In this document: in pieces, positions 7,695 through 16,086 of the stretch
Numbering within the stretch: the first letter of the stretch is position 1
How the letters are laid out: each line of letters begins with the position of its first letter
Assembly: GCF_000735045.1 (NCBI RefSeq)
Contig: NZ_JPOQ01000001.1
Coordinates: 1-52,116 of the forward strand
Length of the DNA stretch: 52,116 nucleotides
Direction of reading: 5' to 3'
From: Ferrovum myxofaciens
GTDB taxonomy: Bacteria; Pseudomonadota; Gammaproteobacteria; Burkholderiales; Ferrovaceae
Made by a program: the position numbers and the translations under genes
Notes under the pieces: generated by a model
Database searches by the model: none
The model's input: only the letters and a program-made list of their open reading frames with translations
What the model was told of the DNA's origin: nothing

Positions 7695-8438
7695 CTACTC
7701 CAGTGGAGGGCGATACGCGACCAGCCGCTCCTTCAACTGTTCCCATACCGATGCTGAAATTTCACGCCGAGTCACCCAGAGTACGGCTTTGAACGAGCTC
7801 AGATCCACCTTCTCGAATTCATCGAACAGGTGAATATTGGAAGGGAGAGGAGTGGGACGCGTCCACCATTGCCGGCTCCCGGCTTCCTGCACGAAAGCGA
7901 TGGGCTCTCCATTGACCACATGGGCCGAAACCCGGGTAATGTTGATCTTGGGGGCCTCCACCTGCCAGCCCAATTCGCGCCCCAAAATATCCACGGGAAT
8001 GGTTTTCCCCACATCGGATGCAGTGGTCAGGACAACTTCGGCGCCCAGCAGTTCAGCCAGGTGCAAGGCAAAGGCATTGGCTCCTCCCACATGCCCCGAC
8101 AGAACAGGAATCACGTAGCGGGCCGCATCATCGATCACCACCACCCCAGGGTCTTCATCCTTGGACTTGAGATGAGGAGCCATCAAACGTACCACTGCGC
8201 CCAGGGAAATGAACAGGACCAGTTGATCGTAGTTGGAAAACAGGTCTGCCATATGACCACTCAACGCCCCGGACAGGATATTAACCGGATTGGGCAACGC
8301 AGGAGGGATCGCAGGCGCAAATTTTTCCGTCACCACCAGGTGTGCCTCAGGCAATTGAGCAAGTAGGGCAAGAGCGCGAGCCAGGCCATGTTTGGTAATC
8401 GCAACAAGCGCGACATGGGGAGCAGTCATATTATTCAT
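7695..8438 (-). CDS. cbiG: Cobalt-precorrin-5A hydrolase, CbiG N-terminal/central part
   Basis: The 247-residue product carries the CbiG N-terminal and central domains: an HVALVAITKHG start, FISLGAVVRLMAPHLKSK, DPGVVVIDDAARYVIPVLSGHVGGAN and TTASDVGKTIPVD, all typical of the family. A full CbiG is about 350 residues; the missing part is the next gene. Together they would open the ring lactone after C11 methylation. The ATG at 8438 overlaps the end of cobI by eight bases; a second in-frame ATG at 8429 is an alternative start. Presence of CbiG and CbiD argues for the cobalt-early pathway. Confidence 0.9.
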   Translation of the reverse strand: MNNMTAPHVALVAITKHGLARALALLAQLPEAHLVVTEKFAPAIPPALPNPVNILSGALSGHMADLFSNYDQLVLFISLGAVVRLMAPHLKSKDEDPGVVVIDDAARYVIPVLSGHVGGANAFALHLAELLGAEVVLTTASDVGKTIPVDILGRELGWQVEAPKINITRVSAHVVNGEPIAFVQEAGSRQWWTRPTPLPSNIHLFDEFEKVDLSSFKAVLWVTRREISASVWEQLKERLVAYRPPLE

Positions 8439-9219
8439 GGACAGAAGTATCCGGAAGAGAAGTTTTTTTTCGGCAGCCGCGCAGGATCGTCCCGCGCACC
8501 CGCGCCGGATTACGCACCAATATCAAGGACAGATAATTGACTTTTTGCCCACGCAAACGGTTGATTGCACGTTCCACCCGTTCCATCGGGGTGCCCGCCT
8601 TTTCGATGAATGCCGCATGGGCCAACAATTCACGCCGTTCGAGCAGGTCTAGAATGTCATCCAGCAAAGGTTTGACCTTGAGCAAAATCAGGGTATCGAA
8701 ATCCAGCAATAAACGCTCGATCATCTCAATTCCATAACTGGCAGGAATGATGGCAATGGTTTCATCCGTCTCGGCCAAGGGCATACCCACGGTGGCCGCA
8801 GCCGCATGGTAGGAGGAAACCCCTGGCAAGGTTTCGATGACCACTTCTGCCTCCAGGGCCCGTACGGTGCGGGACAAGTGGCCAAAGGTGGAGTAGGTCG
8901 AGGCATCGCCTTCGACCAAAAATACGACATCCTGTCCCGTCCGTAACCGTTCGAGCACCGCTTCCGCCGCCCGCAACCAATAACCGGCCAAAATTTCCGG
9001 ATCGTGGGTCATGGGGAAAATCAGCGGACAACTCCTGCCAGGCAACGCCCGTCCAGTGCGCTGGACGATGCCCAGCGCATGACTGTCCGCTCCCTTGCGA
9101 CGCACCGGATAGGTCCAGTAGAGATCCTCCCGTTGCAGCAACGCCCACACCTGCCGGGTGATCAAACCCGGATCTCCAGGCCCCAGGGAAGCCCCATACA
9201 GCCGGCCGAAAGCACTCAT
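8431..9219 (-). CDS. cobI: Precorrin-2/cobalt-factor II C20-methyltransferase
   Basis: The 262-residue product is the C20-methyltransferase CobI/CbiL. It has the SAM-site motif GASLGPGDPGLIT, the VFLVEGDASTYSTF motif, TLPGVSSYHAAAATVGMPLAE and the VKPLLDD segment, with a typical length. It adds the first corrin-specific methyl group at C20 of (cobalt-)precorrin-2, which is later lost as acetaldehyde. The start overlaps the end of cobL by four bases (ATGA), and its end overlaps cbiG, so the genes are translationally coupled. Given CbiX and CbiD in the same operon, the substrate is probably the cobalt form. Confidence 0.94.
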   Translation of the reverse strand: MSAFGRLYGASLGPGDPGLITRQVWALLQREDLYWTYPVRRKGADSHALGIVQRTGRALPGRSCPLIFPMTHDPEILAGYWLRAAEAVLERLRTGQDVVFLVEGDASTYSTFGHLSRTVRALEAEVVIETLPGVSSYHAAAATVGMPLAETDETIAIIPASYGIEMIERLLLDFDTLILLKVKPLLDDILDLLERRELLAHAAFIEKAGTPMERVERAINRLRGQKVNYLSLILVRNPARVRGTILRGCRKKTSLPDTSVHE

Positions 9220-10511
9220 ACGCCCCCTGCTTCAGACACTGGTTTTTCGGCACAGAGAATCCAGACCGGATTTTCTGCTTGCAGGCGGTGCATTTCCAGA
9301 AGGGGACGACTCCGCGCTGCCTGTAATTGTGTGACATCCCAAACGGTGGCAGAAGCAGCAAGACACTCCAGAGCGGTTCCCAAATTTTCCAGGGTGGCAA
9401 AGTTCATGACCAAGTGCCCGCCTGGACTCAGTCTTGCCAGACATATCTGGATCAATTCCCGCAATTCGCCCCCTGAACCGCCGATGAATACAGCATCAGG
9501 ATCGGGCCATTCTGCCAAGCCCGCCGGAGCTTTCCCTTGTACCAGGGTGTAATTGGTCACCTGCAAACTGGCCCGGTTTCTGAGGATGATAGCGCCATCT
9601 TCCGTGTTTTTCTCGATGGCATAAACATGCCCCTGAGTACACAACCGAGCTGCTTCCAATCCCACCGACCCCGAACCTGCCCCGATGTCCCAGACCACAC
9701 TGTCCCGCTGCAAAGCCATCCGGGCCAGGGAAACCGCACGCACTTCGCGCTTGGTGATCAATCCCTTGTCGGGTTTGCGTTGATCAAAGCGCGCATCCTC
9801 CAAACCAAACAAGGCATCCCTCGAAACAGCGAAGCGCCGCACCAATACCACATTTGGCTCAGCGAAGCCACGTTGGGACACCACCGTGACATCCATCCAG
9901 TCATGAATGCATTCCCCGTCCTGCAAAAGACATTCCGCCACAGCCATCTCAAAATCCCCGGCCACCCCTTCCGCCAACAACATGCGTGCAATCCGTCCGG
10001 GCGTATTCTCCGGACTGGTGAGAACTCCCACCAATTTTTCGCGAACGAGCACTTGCAACAACTCATGGAGCCCATGCTCGGGACCTGCCCCTACGCTCCA
10101 TTCGCCCGCATCACGGTTGTGCACGGAGGCAATCCGCAACCCCTGCCAGGGTTGTTTCAAACGGGCACAGGCCACTTGAATCAAGGAAAGATTGGGCAGA
10201 ATCAGGACAGATGAGCGGCCCAGTTTCTCCACCAGATACCCTCCGACACCATGGCAAAGGGGATCTCCACTGGCCAGAATCGCCACCCGCCGATGTCCCT
10301 GCTGGGCCTCAACGACCCACTGGGGCACCTGGGGCAAACACCCCGTCAAATCCCTGCATTCGGCATCGTCCCGGATCACCGTCCGAAATAATTCCAGGGT
10401 CCGCCTTCCCCCAATGACCAGATCCGCTTCCTGCACGCCCTTGAGGACTGCGGGAGGCAATCCCTCCACTCCGTTGTCCAATACGCCGATCACCAGACAA
10501 GGTTCAACCAT
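9216..10511 (-). CDS. cobL: Precorrin-6B C5,C15-methyltransferase (decarboxylating), CbiE-CbiT fusion
   Basis: CobL methylates C5 and C15 and decarboxylates the C12 acetate. The 431-residue product has a CbiE-type methyltransferase (about 1-215, opening CLVIGVLDNGVEGLP, with ILASGDPLCHGVGGY) and a CbiT domain (about 240-431) with the Rossmann SAM motif VVWDIGAGSGSVGLEAARL. I start it at 10511, where GGGGGAG precedes the ATG by seven bases; the open frame reaches 10559 inside cbiD. It overlaps cbiD by eight bases. Fusion of CbiE and CbiT is the usual arrangement in Proteobacteria. Confidence 0.94.
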   Translation of the reverse strand: MVEPCLVIGVLDNGVEGLPPAVLKGVQEADLVIGGRRTLELFRTVIRDDAECRDLTGCLPQVPQWVVEAQQGHRRVAILASGDPLCHGVGGYLVEKLGRSSVLILPNLSLIQVACARLKQPWQGLRIASVHNRDAGEWSVGAGPEHGLHELLQVLVREKLVGVLTSPENTPGRIARMLLAEGVAGDFEMAVAECLLQDGECIHDWMDVTVVSQRGFAEPNVVLVRRFAVSRDALFGLEDARFDQRKPDKGLITKREVRAVSLARMALQRDSVVWDIGAGSGSVGLEAARLCTQGHVYAIEKNTEDGAIILRNRASLQVTNYTLVQGKAPAGLAEWPDPDAVFIGGSGGELRELIQICLARLSPGGHLVMNFATLENLGTALECLAASATVWDVTQLQAARSRPLLEMHRLQAENPVWILCAEKPVSEAGGV

Positions 10512-11613
10512 GCCAATCTCCCCCAGAAACCTGGGCCAATTGATGACCGTCAAAATCACACATCAGCACCTGCAGGGCAAATTTCCCCGGATAACGACCA
10601 TACAAAGTCTGTATCACCCGTTTCCCCAAAGCCTCATAAAATTCCGTGATCAACCCCAATTCCTCCATTCGTTCACTGGCATAACGCGCCATCTCTGATT
10701 GCCGAATGGCGCTGCATACCTCTGCAGAAGCCCCCACCGAGCCTGCAATCTCTGCCAGCAGATCCGTATCCACCGGGTTGCGGTGCGCGTGGGTAATGGT
10801 TTCACCCTGGGCGATCTTGGTCAATTTTCCTACCATCCCGCCAATGATGACCCTTGCAATACCGCACTTCACCACCGTATCCAGCGCATATTTCAAAAAA
10901 TCCCCCATCTGCACGAAACAAGCGGGAGCCAGGTGCGGCAAGACCCCCATGACAAATTTCTCGGTTCTCCCCCCGGTGGTCAGCACCACTGTGTCCTGTC
11001 CCTGATTGGCAGCCACTTCGATGCCCTGGATGACGCTGGCACGAAATGCCGCCGTCGAATAAGGATGCACGATGCCTGTCGTCCCCAGAATGGAAATCCC
11101 CCCCACGATGCCCAAACGGGAATTTAACGTCCGCTTGGCCAGGATCTCGCCGCCCGGTACGGAGATGCAGACCTCCAGTCCCTGCCGCTCCAGGACTGCC
11201 TGCGCCACCTGGCGGACATTGGCCTCGATATTGCGGCGCGGCACCGGATTGATGGCAGGCCCCCCCACTTCCAGTCCAAGGCCGGGCATGGTCACCGTAC
11301 CCACCCCTGCACCGCCCTTCAGGTGCACGGTACCGGGAAAATCGGGCAACCAGCGGACATCTGCAGTCAATGCGGCCTTATCCGTCACATCCGGATCATC
11401 CCCGGCATCCTTGATCACGACCGCATGGGCCGAAGAACCATCCGACTGTCCTTCGGACACAGAAAACCGGACCCGTTCCCCATTGGGCAAATCACATTCC
11501 ACCACATCCGGAACCGAACCCTGAATCAACCCAAGCACCGCCGCCCGGGCAGCAGCAGCGGAACAAGCGCCGGTGGTGAATCCCTTGCGCGTGCCCTTTG
11601 GCTTCTTTTCCAT
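10504..11613 (-). CDS. cbiD: Cobalt-precorrin-5B C1-methyltransferase
   Basis: The 369-residue product is CbiD: RKGFTTGACSAAAARAA at the N-terminus, GGAGVGTVTMPGLGLEVGG, PVPRRNIEANVR, GGISILGTTGIVHPYS and VLTTGGRTEKFV are family hallmarks. CbiD methylates C1 of cobalt-precorrin-5B and belongs to the anaerobic, early-cobalt route, so it indicates which pathway this operon encodes. The next intermediate needs the reductase CbiJ/CobK, which I cannot find in the window. It starts nine bases after cobH ends and overlaps cobL. Confidence 0.96.
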   Translation of the reverse strand: MEKKPKGTRKGFTTGACSAAAARAAVLGLIQGSVPDVVECDLPNGERVRFSVSEGQSDGSSAHAVVIKDAGDDPDVTDKAALTADVRWLPDFPGTVHLKGGAGVGTVTMPGLGLEVGGPAINPVPRRNIEANVRQVAQAVLERQGLEVCISVPGGEILAKRTLNSRLGIVGGISILGTTGIVHPYSTAAFRASVIQGIEVAANQGQDTVVLTTGGRTEKFVMGVLPHLAPACFVQMGDFLKYALDTVVKCGIARVIIGGMVGKLTKIAQGETITHAHRNPVDTDLLAEIAGSVGASAEVCSAIRQSEMARYASERMEELGLITEFYEALGKRVIQTLYGRYPGKFALQVLMCDFDGHQLAQVSGGDWHG

Positions 11614-11622
11614 GGACGCGAT

Positions 11623-12291
11623 TCAAAAAGAATCAGTGTGAACTTCAGCCAGAGCCAGCAAGGCGTGGAGTGCAGCCACCACCAGAGTGGATCCTCCTTT
11701 TCGCCCTTCTATGAGTATCCAGGGGCAATCCGTGCTCTGACTCAACAAGTTTTTTGATTCGGCCGCAGAGACAAAACCCACGGGCATTCCGATGATCAGA
11801 GCGGGCCGAACCTGTTCTTCCCGCACCATCCGCAAAACTTCGAGTAACGCGGTGGGCGCATTCCCAATGGCCACGATACCCCCCTCCAGCAACTGTTGTG
11901 CCTGAGCTTTGCGCATGGCCTGGACCGCGCGCGTCGTATGCTGGATTTGGGCTTGGGCGATCACATCTTCATCAGAAATGAACTGATAGGGGTGCATGCC
12001 ATAGTATTCCAGACGGGGTTTGGACAATCCCACACAGATCATTTCCACATCGGCAACGATGGGTGCCCTGCTTTGAATGGCGTGCAGGCCCGCCCTGATG
12101 GCCTGGGGATGGAAATGGGTCAACCCGTTGAAGTCAAAATCCGCCGAAGCATGAATCATGCGACGTACCACCTGCCATTGGGCATCGGAGTAAGTATGGG
12201 GGCCTGCCTCACGATCCACGATGGCAAAGGAGTCGTGTTCGATGCGTCGTCCTGCATCTGTGAGTTGTTCGGTGATGATCGGAGTTTTCAT
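11623..12291 (-). CDS. cobH: Precorrin-8X/cobalt-precorrin-8 methylmutase
   Basis: This enzyme moves the C11 methyl group to C12, giving (cob)yrinic acid, the last ring-shaping step. The 222-residue product carries the catalytic His47 in MIHASADFDF, then IVADVEMICVGL, GIVAIGNAPTALLEVL, PALIIGMPVGFVSAAESK and the RKGGSTLVVAALHALL C-terminus, all diagnostic of CobH/CbiC. It lies between cbiX and cbiD with gaps of nine bases on each side. Confidence 0.96.
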   Translation of the reverse strand: MKTPIITEQLTDAGRRIEHDSFAIVDREAGPHTYSDAQWQVVRRMIHASADFDFNGLTHFHPQAIRAGLHAIQSRAPIVADVEMICVGLSKPRLEYYGMHPYQFISDEDVIAQAQIQHTTRAVQAMRKAQAQQLLEGGIVAIGNAPTALLEVLRMVREEQVRPALIIGMPVGFVSAAESKNLLSQSTDCPWILIEGRKGGSTLVVAALHALLALAEVHTDSF

Positions 12292-12300
12292 GGCTCGGAT

Positions 12301-13167
12301 CTATTGTACGGAAGCAACCGCAGAAGGATGGTCGTGCGCATGACTACCCTGTCCATGATCGGCGGAAAATTCGCGGTATTTGCAGCCATCGCATTCCATC
12401 ATGCGCTGGGCGGTGGGATCCGTCGCCTCTCGGATTCGTTGCTCCAGCAGCACATAGATCTCCTCCTCAAATCCAAAATAACTGGACAAGGCAAAACGCA
12501 CCTGCGGATATTGTACTTCGAGCGCATTGACCTGGCGACGAATACGCTCGATCAGAGTACCGGTGAACAGGTAGAAAGGCAACACGACGATTTGCCGCGC
12601 CTCCAGTTTGACCTGCCGTTGGATCACCGATTCCAGACGGGGGTAGGTAATTCCCGTAAAAGCGATATCCACCCAAGGGTGCACGCCCTCTTCGTAGAGC
12701 CAGCGTGCCATTTTTGCCACCTCGCCATTGGCCACACGGTCCGAAGAACCCCGTCCCAAGAGAACGATCCCAGTATTGTGCGGATCCGGCATATCCAATT
12801 GGGCCAAGGCATGGGCCAGATTGCGTTTGAGAATCGCCAGAATTTTGGTATTGGCTCCCAGATGCGGGCAATAGACAAATTCCACCGCCGGATAACGCAG
12901 GCGCGCCTGCTCGAGGTGCTCCGGAATCTCCATTTTTACATGACCTGCGGCATTCAGAATGAGGGGAACGACCACGACCCGCCCACCGCGCCGGGCTGCC
13001 TTGCTCAATCCCTCTTCAACCAGGATTTCCGCAAATTCGATGAAACAGACTTCGATGATCCACTGGGGTTGACGGCCGCGCCATTGTTCCGCAAAGAATT
13101 CGATTTCCTGATTGCCGCTCTTTTCTCGGGAGCCATGTCCCACCAGCAAAATGGTTTCATTCTTCAT
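12301..13167 (-). CDS. cbiX: Sirohydrochlorin cobaltochelatase, long CbiX with His/Cys-rich tail
   Basis: CbiX inserts Co(II) into sirohydrochlorin, the entry step of the cobalt-early pathway. The 288-residue product has two CbiX/SirB-like halves: the first opens ILLVGHGSREKSGNQEI with metal-site residues near VVVPLILNAAGHVK, and the second contains VLLGRGSSDRVANGEV and VVLPFYLFTGTLIERI. The C-terminal tail (about 255-288) has MECDGCKYR followed by a run of His and Asp, a likely metal- or cluster-binding extension seen in long CbiX forms. Start ATG overlaps the cobM stop (ATGA). Confidence 0.94.
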   Translation of the reverse strand: MKNETILLVGHGSREKSGNQEIEFFAEQWRGRQPQWIIEVCFIEFAEILVEEGLSKAARRGGRVVVVPLILNAAGHVKMEIPEHLEQARLRYPAVEFVYCPHLGANTKILAILKRNLAHALAQLDMPDPHNTGIVLLGRGSSDRVANGEVAKMARWLYEEGVHPWVDIAFTGITYPRLESVIQRQVKLEARQIVVLPFYLFTGTLIERIRRQVNALEVQYPQVRFALSSYFGFEEEIYVLLEQRIREATDPTAQRMMECDGCKYREFSADHGQGSHAHDHPSAVASVQ

Positions 13168-14018
13168 GAGAGGTCTCCGGGTTCCTTGTTTGCCTTGCGA
13201 TAACGGTGGGAAAACGTACCGTCATACAGTTTCGAACGTTTGATCTCGGCCCACCCCCGTGCACCCAAGGCGGGACTGACAATGATCATGGCCTGACTGC
13301 CAATTTTTTCCCGCCGACACCGCTCGCGAATATCGGCCAGAGTCCCCCGCACGATCTTTTCTTCTCCCGGCCAACTGGCTTTTTGTACTACCAGAACCGG
13401 ACTGTCCTCCGCCCATCCTGCCGCGCGCAAGGCGCGCTGGATCTCGGGGAAGAGCGTGATGGAAAGAAAGAGGCATAAGGTACAATGATGCGCGGCCAGA
13501 GATTCCAGATCTTCTCCGGCAGGCATGGGTGTGCGTCCAGCCACCCGGGTCAAGATCACGGTCTGGGTAACCTCCGGCAGGGTCAGTGTCTCTCCTGCCG
13601 CAGCGGCAGCAGCCAAAGCGGAAGAAACACCGGGCACCACCGCCCACTCGACCTGGGCTTTGTCCAACGCCCGCACCATTTCCACCAATGCGCCATAGAG
13701 CCCAGGATCTCCCGTCTGAAGGCGAATCACGATGGCATGGCGAGCCGCCTGTTCGATCAACCAGGCCGTGATCTCCTCCAGTGTCATGTCTTTGGAGTCA
13801 CGGATTTCACAGTGGCTGGGCGCATAACAGGTGGCGGCTTTATCCACCAAAGACCCTGCATACAAAATGGCGCCTGCCTGCTGCAGCAACTTCACACCCT
13901 TGAAGGTCAAAAGTTCCGGATCCCCAGGGCCCGCACCAACAAACCAGACCTTACCCACTCCGGGGTTCCCAATCTTGCCTGAAATGACTCGATGACCCGG
14001 ACAATGCCCAATACTCAA
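13164..14018 (-). CDS. cobM: Precorrin-4/cobalt-precorrin-4 C11-methyltransferase
   Basis: The product is CobM/CbiF, which methylates C11. It shows VWFVGAGPGDPELLTFKG, the ILYAGSLVDKA motif, DSKDMTLEEI, RLQTGDPGLYGAL and PGVSSALAAAAAAG, all in family order. The longest frame starts at a TTG (14018) that overlaps the end of cbiM by four bases and lacks a clear ribosome binding site. A GTG at about 13958 would give the usual short N-terminus starting VGKVWFVGAG, so the true start may be there. The enzyme itself is certain. Confidence 0.94.
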   Translation of the reverse strand: MSIGHCPGHRVISGKIGNPGVGKVWFVGAGPGDPELLTFKGVKLLQQAGAILYAGSLVDKAATCYAPSHCEIRDSKDMTLEEITAWLIEQAARHAIVIRLQTGDPGLYGALVEMVRALDKAQVEWAVVPGVSSALAAAAAAGETLTLPEVTQTVILTRVAGRTPMPAGEDLESLAAHHCTLCLFLSITLFPEIQRALRAAGWAEDSPVLVVQKASWPGEEKIVRGTLADIRERCRREKIGSQAMIIVSPALGARGWAEIKRSKLYDGTFSHRYRKANKEPGDLS

Positions 14019-14653
14019 CGCACGAGGGCTTCAACACGGCACTCAAAACAGTGGCGGGCAAGAGATGAATTCCGATGACCTTTGAAAGCAACCAACAGGG
14101 TCCAGGTAAATACTGGTTCGATCATGATCAATACCAGATACGAAGCCGCAAAAGCAGCCCAGGCCGAAAATGGCGTAGGAATCTCGCTGAGCGACAGCCA
14201 AAATCCCACCATCAAAGTCACGCCACTATAATAAAGCGCATCAAGTTTGAGGAGGGTTTTGAGATCGACTGTTTTCAAACGATGCCCCACCGTAGCATGT
14301 AACAGCACCAAGGGTACAGCCAGCGACAGGGTATTCACCCCCAAATGTACGAGATCCGTTGGAACGAACAGGAGCCCTTGGAGCATCAGGCCCAGACCAA
14401 AGCCCAACAGAGTCGGCACGAAACCAAAAATGAGGTAGATGGGCATGGCCCCAACGAAATGCAATTCCGAGGGCCCAACTGGGAGGTGATACATTTGCAT
14501 GAACAGGGTGAAAAAAACCGCAGCAATGGCAGTACGAATCACCATCGCGGGCTGGCGTAACAGAGCCAGACTCTGGCTTCCCAAAATTCCAAGCGCGGTC
14601 ACATTCGCCGCAGCGATTTTGGCGGAGGAAATATAACCTGGTTCGATATGCAT
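14015..14653 (-). CDS. cbiM: CbiM-like cobalt transporter membrane component
   Basis: The 212-residue integral membrane protein starts MHIEPGYIS, the N-terminal His-containing loop of CbiM/NikM that binds the metal ion, and contains LPVGPSELHFVGAMP, typical of energy-coupling-factor permeases. It is predicted to take up Co(II) for the chelatase encoded downstream. No CbiN, CbiQ or CbiO (ATPase) gene follows, so this permease either works alone or uses partners elsewhere. It is the first gene of the operon, 147 bases downstream of the cobalamin riboswitch. Confidence 0.9.
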   Translation of the reverse strand: MHIEPGYISSAKIAAANVTALGILGSQSLALLRQPAMVIRTAIAAVFFTLFMQMYHLPVGPSELHFVGAMPIYLIFGFVPTLLGFGLGLMLQGLLFVPTDLVHLGVNTLSLAVPLVLLHATVGHRLKTVDLKTLLKLDALYYSGVTLMVGFWLSLSEIPTPFSAWAAFAASYLVLIMIEPVFTWTLLVAFKGHRNSSLARHCFECRVEALVR

Positions 14654-14799
14654 GACGAATCCCTTATATGATCAAGACAGTAAGGGAGTGAGGCAGAAAC
14701 ACCGCGCGATCGGCAAACCTCCCGATCTTCAAGCCGCCGCAAAGAACCCAGCCTTCGCTCGACCCGTTACCGCCCACACCCCGTGGCTACAACACATTT

Positions 14800-14985
14800 C
14801 ATGGATACAGGCCGGTCTTCTGGCTTACCTTCAACGAAGTACCCACCTTCCCACGTCTTCAACGACGCAGTGGCTCTCAGGTACTCCTCAGGATCACAGC
14901 AGCGGGGGCTACGCCGGAATCATGGGGGGTTACCCACATTCACCGAACTTCCCGTTTCACCTCTGGACGCGATAACGCGCACAGC
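14800..14985 (-). ncRNA. Cobalamin (B12) riboswitch
   Basis: Read on the minus strand, the region shows the conserved blocks of the B12 riboswitch in order: GTGAAACGGGAAGTTCGGTG (about 14941-14960), TCCGGCG followed by CCCCGCTGCTGTGATCCTGAGG, the B12 box GCCACTG (complement at 14868-14874) and the closing AAGCCAGAAGACCGGCC (near 14810-14828). It precedes cbiM and the ten following biosynthesis genes. Known riboswitches of this class switch expression off when adenosylcobalamin is abundant, so the operon is probably repressed by its end product. Outer boundaries are approximate. Confidence 0.95.
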
Positions 14986-15006
14986 GGCACCTGTATCAAG
15001 GGACAC

Positions 15007-15036
15007 AGTATAAACCATTCGCCAGGATCCTCGTAA
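15007..15036 (-). promoter_or_regulatory. Candidate promoter of the cobalamin operon
   Basis: On the minus strand TATACT (15007-15012) matches a -10 element in five of six bases and stands about 20 bases before the riboswitch. The best -35 candidate, TTACGA at 15031-15036 with an 18-base spacer, is weak. Position is right; sequence support is modest. Confidence 0.4.
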
Positions 15037-15170
15037 CTTTCGTCCGAGACTTCCCGCTTTACCCAGAGAAGGATTTGATACAACTGGCGCGCTCGGGTTC
15101 TGAGATTATGGCGGAGAACAATTTTTCTGCAGATAGTCTGTGAGACTCCACGGAGCAAAGGGAGAAATCG

Positions 15171-16082
15171 ATGAAAAAATGGATCATTCCATGGACAGGC
15201 GCACTGTTGCTCTGTCCTTCCTGGTTATGGGCATGTACCGGGAATTGTGGGGATCAATGGGCAGTATTGACCCCGCGCGGCATGATTGCCAGCCACGAAA
15301 AAACCCTGATTTTAACAGCCCTGGGGTTGATGTTGCTGGTGGTGGTTCCCGTCATTGTCATGACCTTCCTGTTTGCCTGGAAATACCGCGCATCCAATCC
15401 ACGGGCAGACTACGCTCCTGACTGGGATCATTCCACCCTCATCGAGGTAGTGGTCTGGACCATCCCAACCTTGATCGTTGCTGTACTGGGGTATCTCGTT
15501 TGGATATCCTCCCATACCTTGAGCCCCTATCGATCCATTGTTTCAAAGCAGCCTCCCCTCGAAGTACAGGTGGTGGCCATGGACTGGAAATGGTTATTCA
15601 TTTACCCCGAATGGCATATTGCCACCGTCAATCAACTGGTCATTCCCACCGGCGTCCCTGTTCATTTCAGCCTGACCTCCGATGCGGTAATGAGTTCCTT
15701 TTTCATCCCTCAACTGGGCGGACAAATCTATGCCATGGCCGGAATGAAAACCCACCTGCATCTGATCGCTGACCAACCCGGAGTCTTTCAGGGCTACAAC
15801 ACCCAGTTCAGTGGGCAAGGGTTTTCCGGCATGATGTTTGAAACCGTGGCAACTTCCCGTGAAGCATTTCTAGAATGGGTTCACCAAGTCCAAACGGGAG
15901 GACTGGTGCTCGATCGCATCACCTTCACCGCCCTGGAAAAACCCTCCATCAATGAACCGCATCGCCTCTACTCCTTGGCGCTGCCGGACCTTTTCGACAA
16001 CATCCTGTCCCAAGACACCACGCTCAGGACGATGACGATGATGTCTCCTTCCCCTGCACCCATGGCTGCCATCGAGGATTAA
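15171..16082 (+). CDS. cyoA: Cytochrome bo3 quinol oxidase subunit II
   Basis: Subunit II of the proton-pumping ubiquinol oxidase. The 303-residue product has a signal peptide with a possible lipobox (LWAC, Cys22), two membrane helices (about 46-68 and 88-110) and a cupredoxin domain. The CuA site of cytochrome c oxidases (two Cys in the loop) is absent: that loop reads [13 protein letters not shown], as in quinol oxidases. An AAAGGGAG ribosome binding site precedes the ATG. It opens the cyoABCDE operon, read away from the B12 riboswitch. Confidence 0.95.
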   Translation: MKKWIIPWTGALLLCPSWLWACTGNCGDQWAVLTPRGMIASHEKTLILTALGLMLLVVVPVIVMTFLFAWKYRASNPRADYAPDWDHSTLIEVVVWTIPTLIVAVLGYLVWISSHTLSPYRSIVSKQPPLEVQVVAMDWKWLFIYPEWHIATVNQLVIPTGVPVHFSLTSDAVMSSFFIPQLGGQIYAMAGMKTHLHLIADQPGVFQGYNTQFSGQGFSGMMFETVATSREAFLEWVHQVQTGGLVLDRITFTALEKPSINEPHRLYSLALPDLFDNILSQDTTLRTMTMMSPSPAPMAAIED

Positions 16083-16086
16083 CCCA

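Larger units (their letters stand above)
14654..15170. other. 517-base divergent regulatory region
   Basis: The stretch lies between cbiM (leftward) and cyoA (rightward). About 14800-14985 is the cobalamin riboswitch. The 146 bases from 14654 to 14799 are the riboswitch expression-platform side, without a clear T-tract terminator that I can assign. Bases 14986-15170 must hold promoters for both operons; a leftward -10 candidate is listed separately. Upstream of cyoA there is an AAAGGGAG ribosome binding site, but no confident cyo promoter hexamers could be picked by eye. Confidence 0.6.

Noticed and set aside
11896..13203. 435-residue open frame on the plus strand
   Set aside because: It is antisense to cobH and cbiX, rich in His, Gln and Arg, and has no family pattern; the opposite-strand genes are certain.
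15171..16082. Cytochrome c oxidase (aa3) subunit II
   Set aside because: The CuA Cys ligands are missing and the operon order is cyoABCDE, so it is a quinol oxidase.
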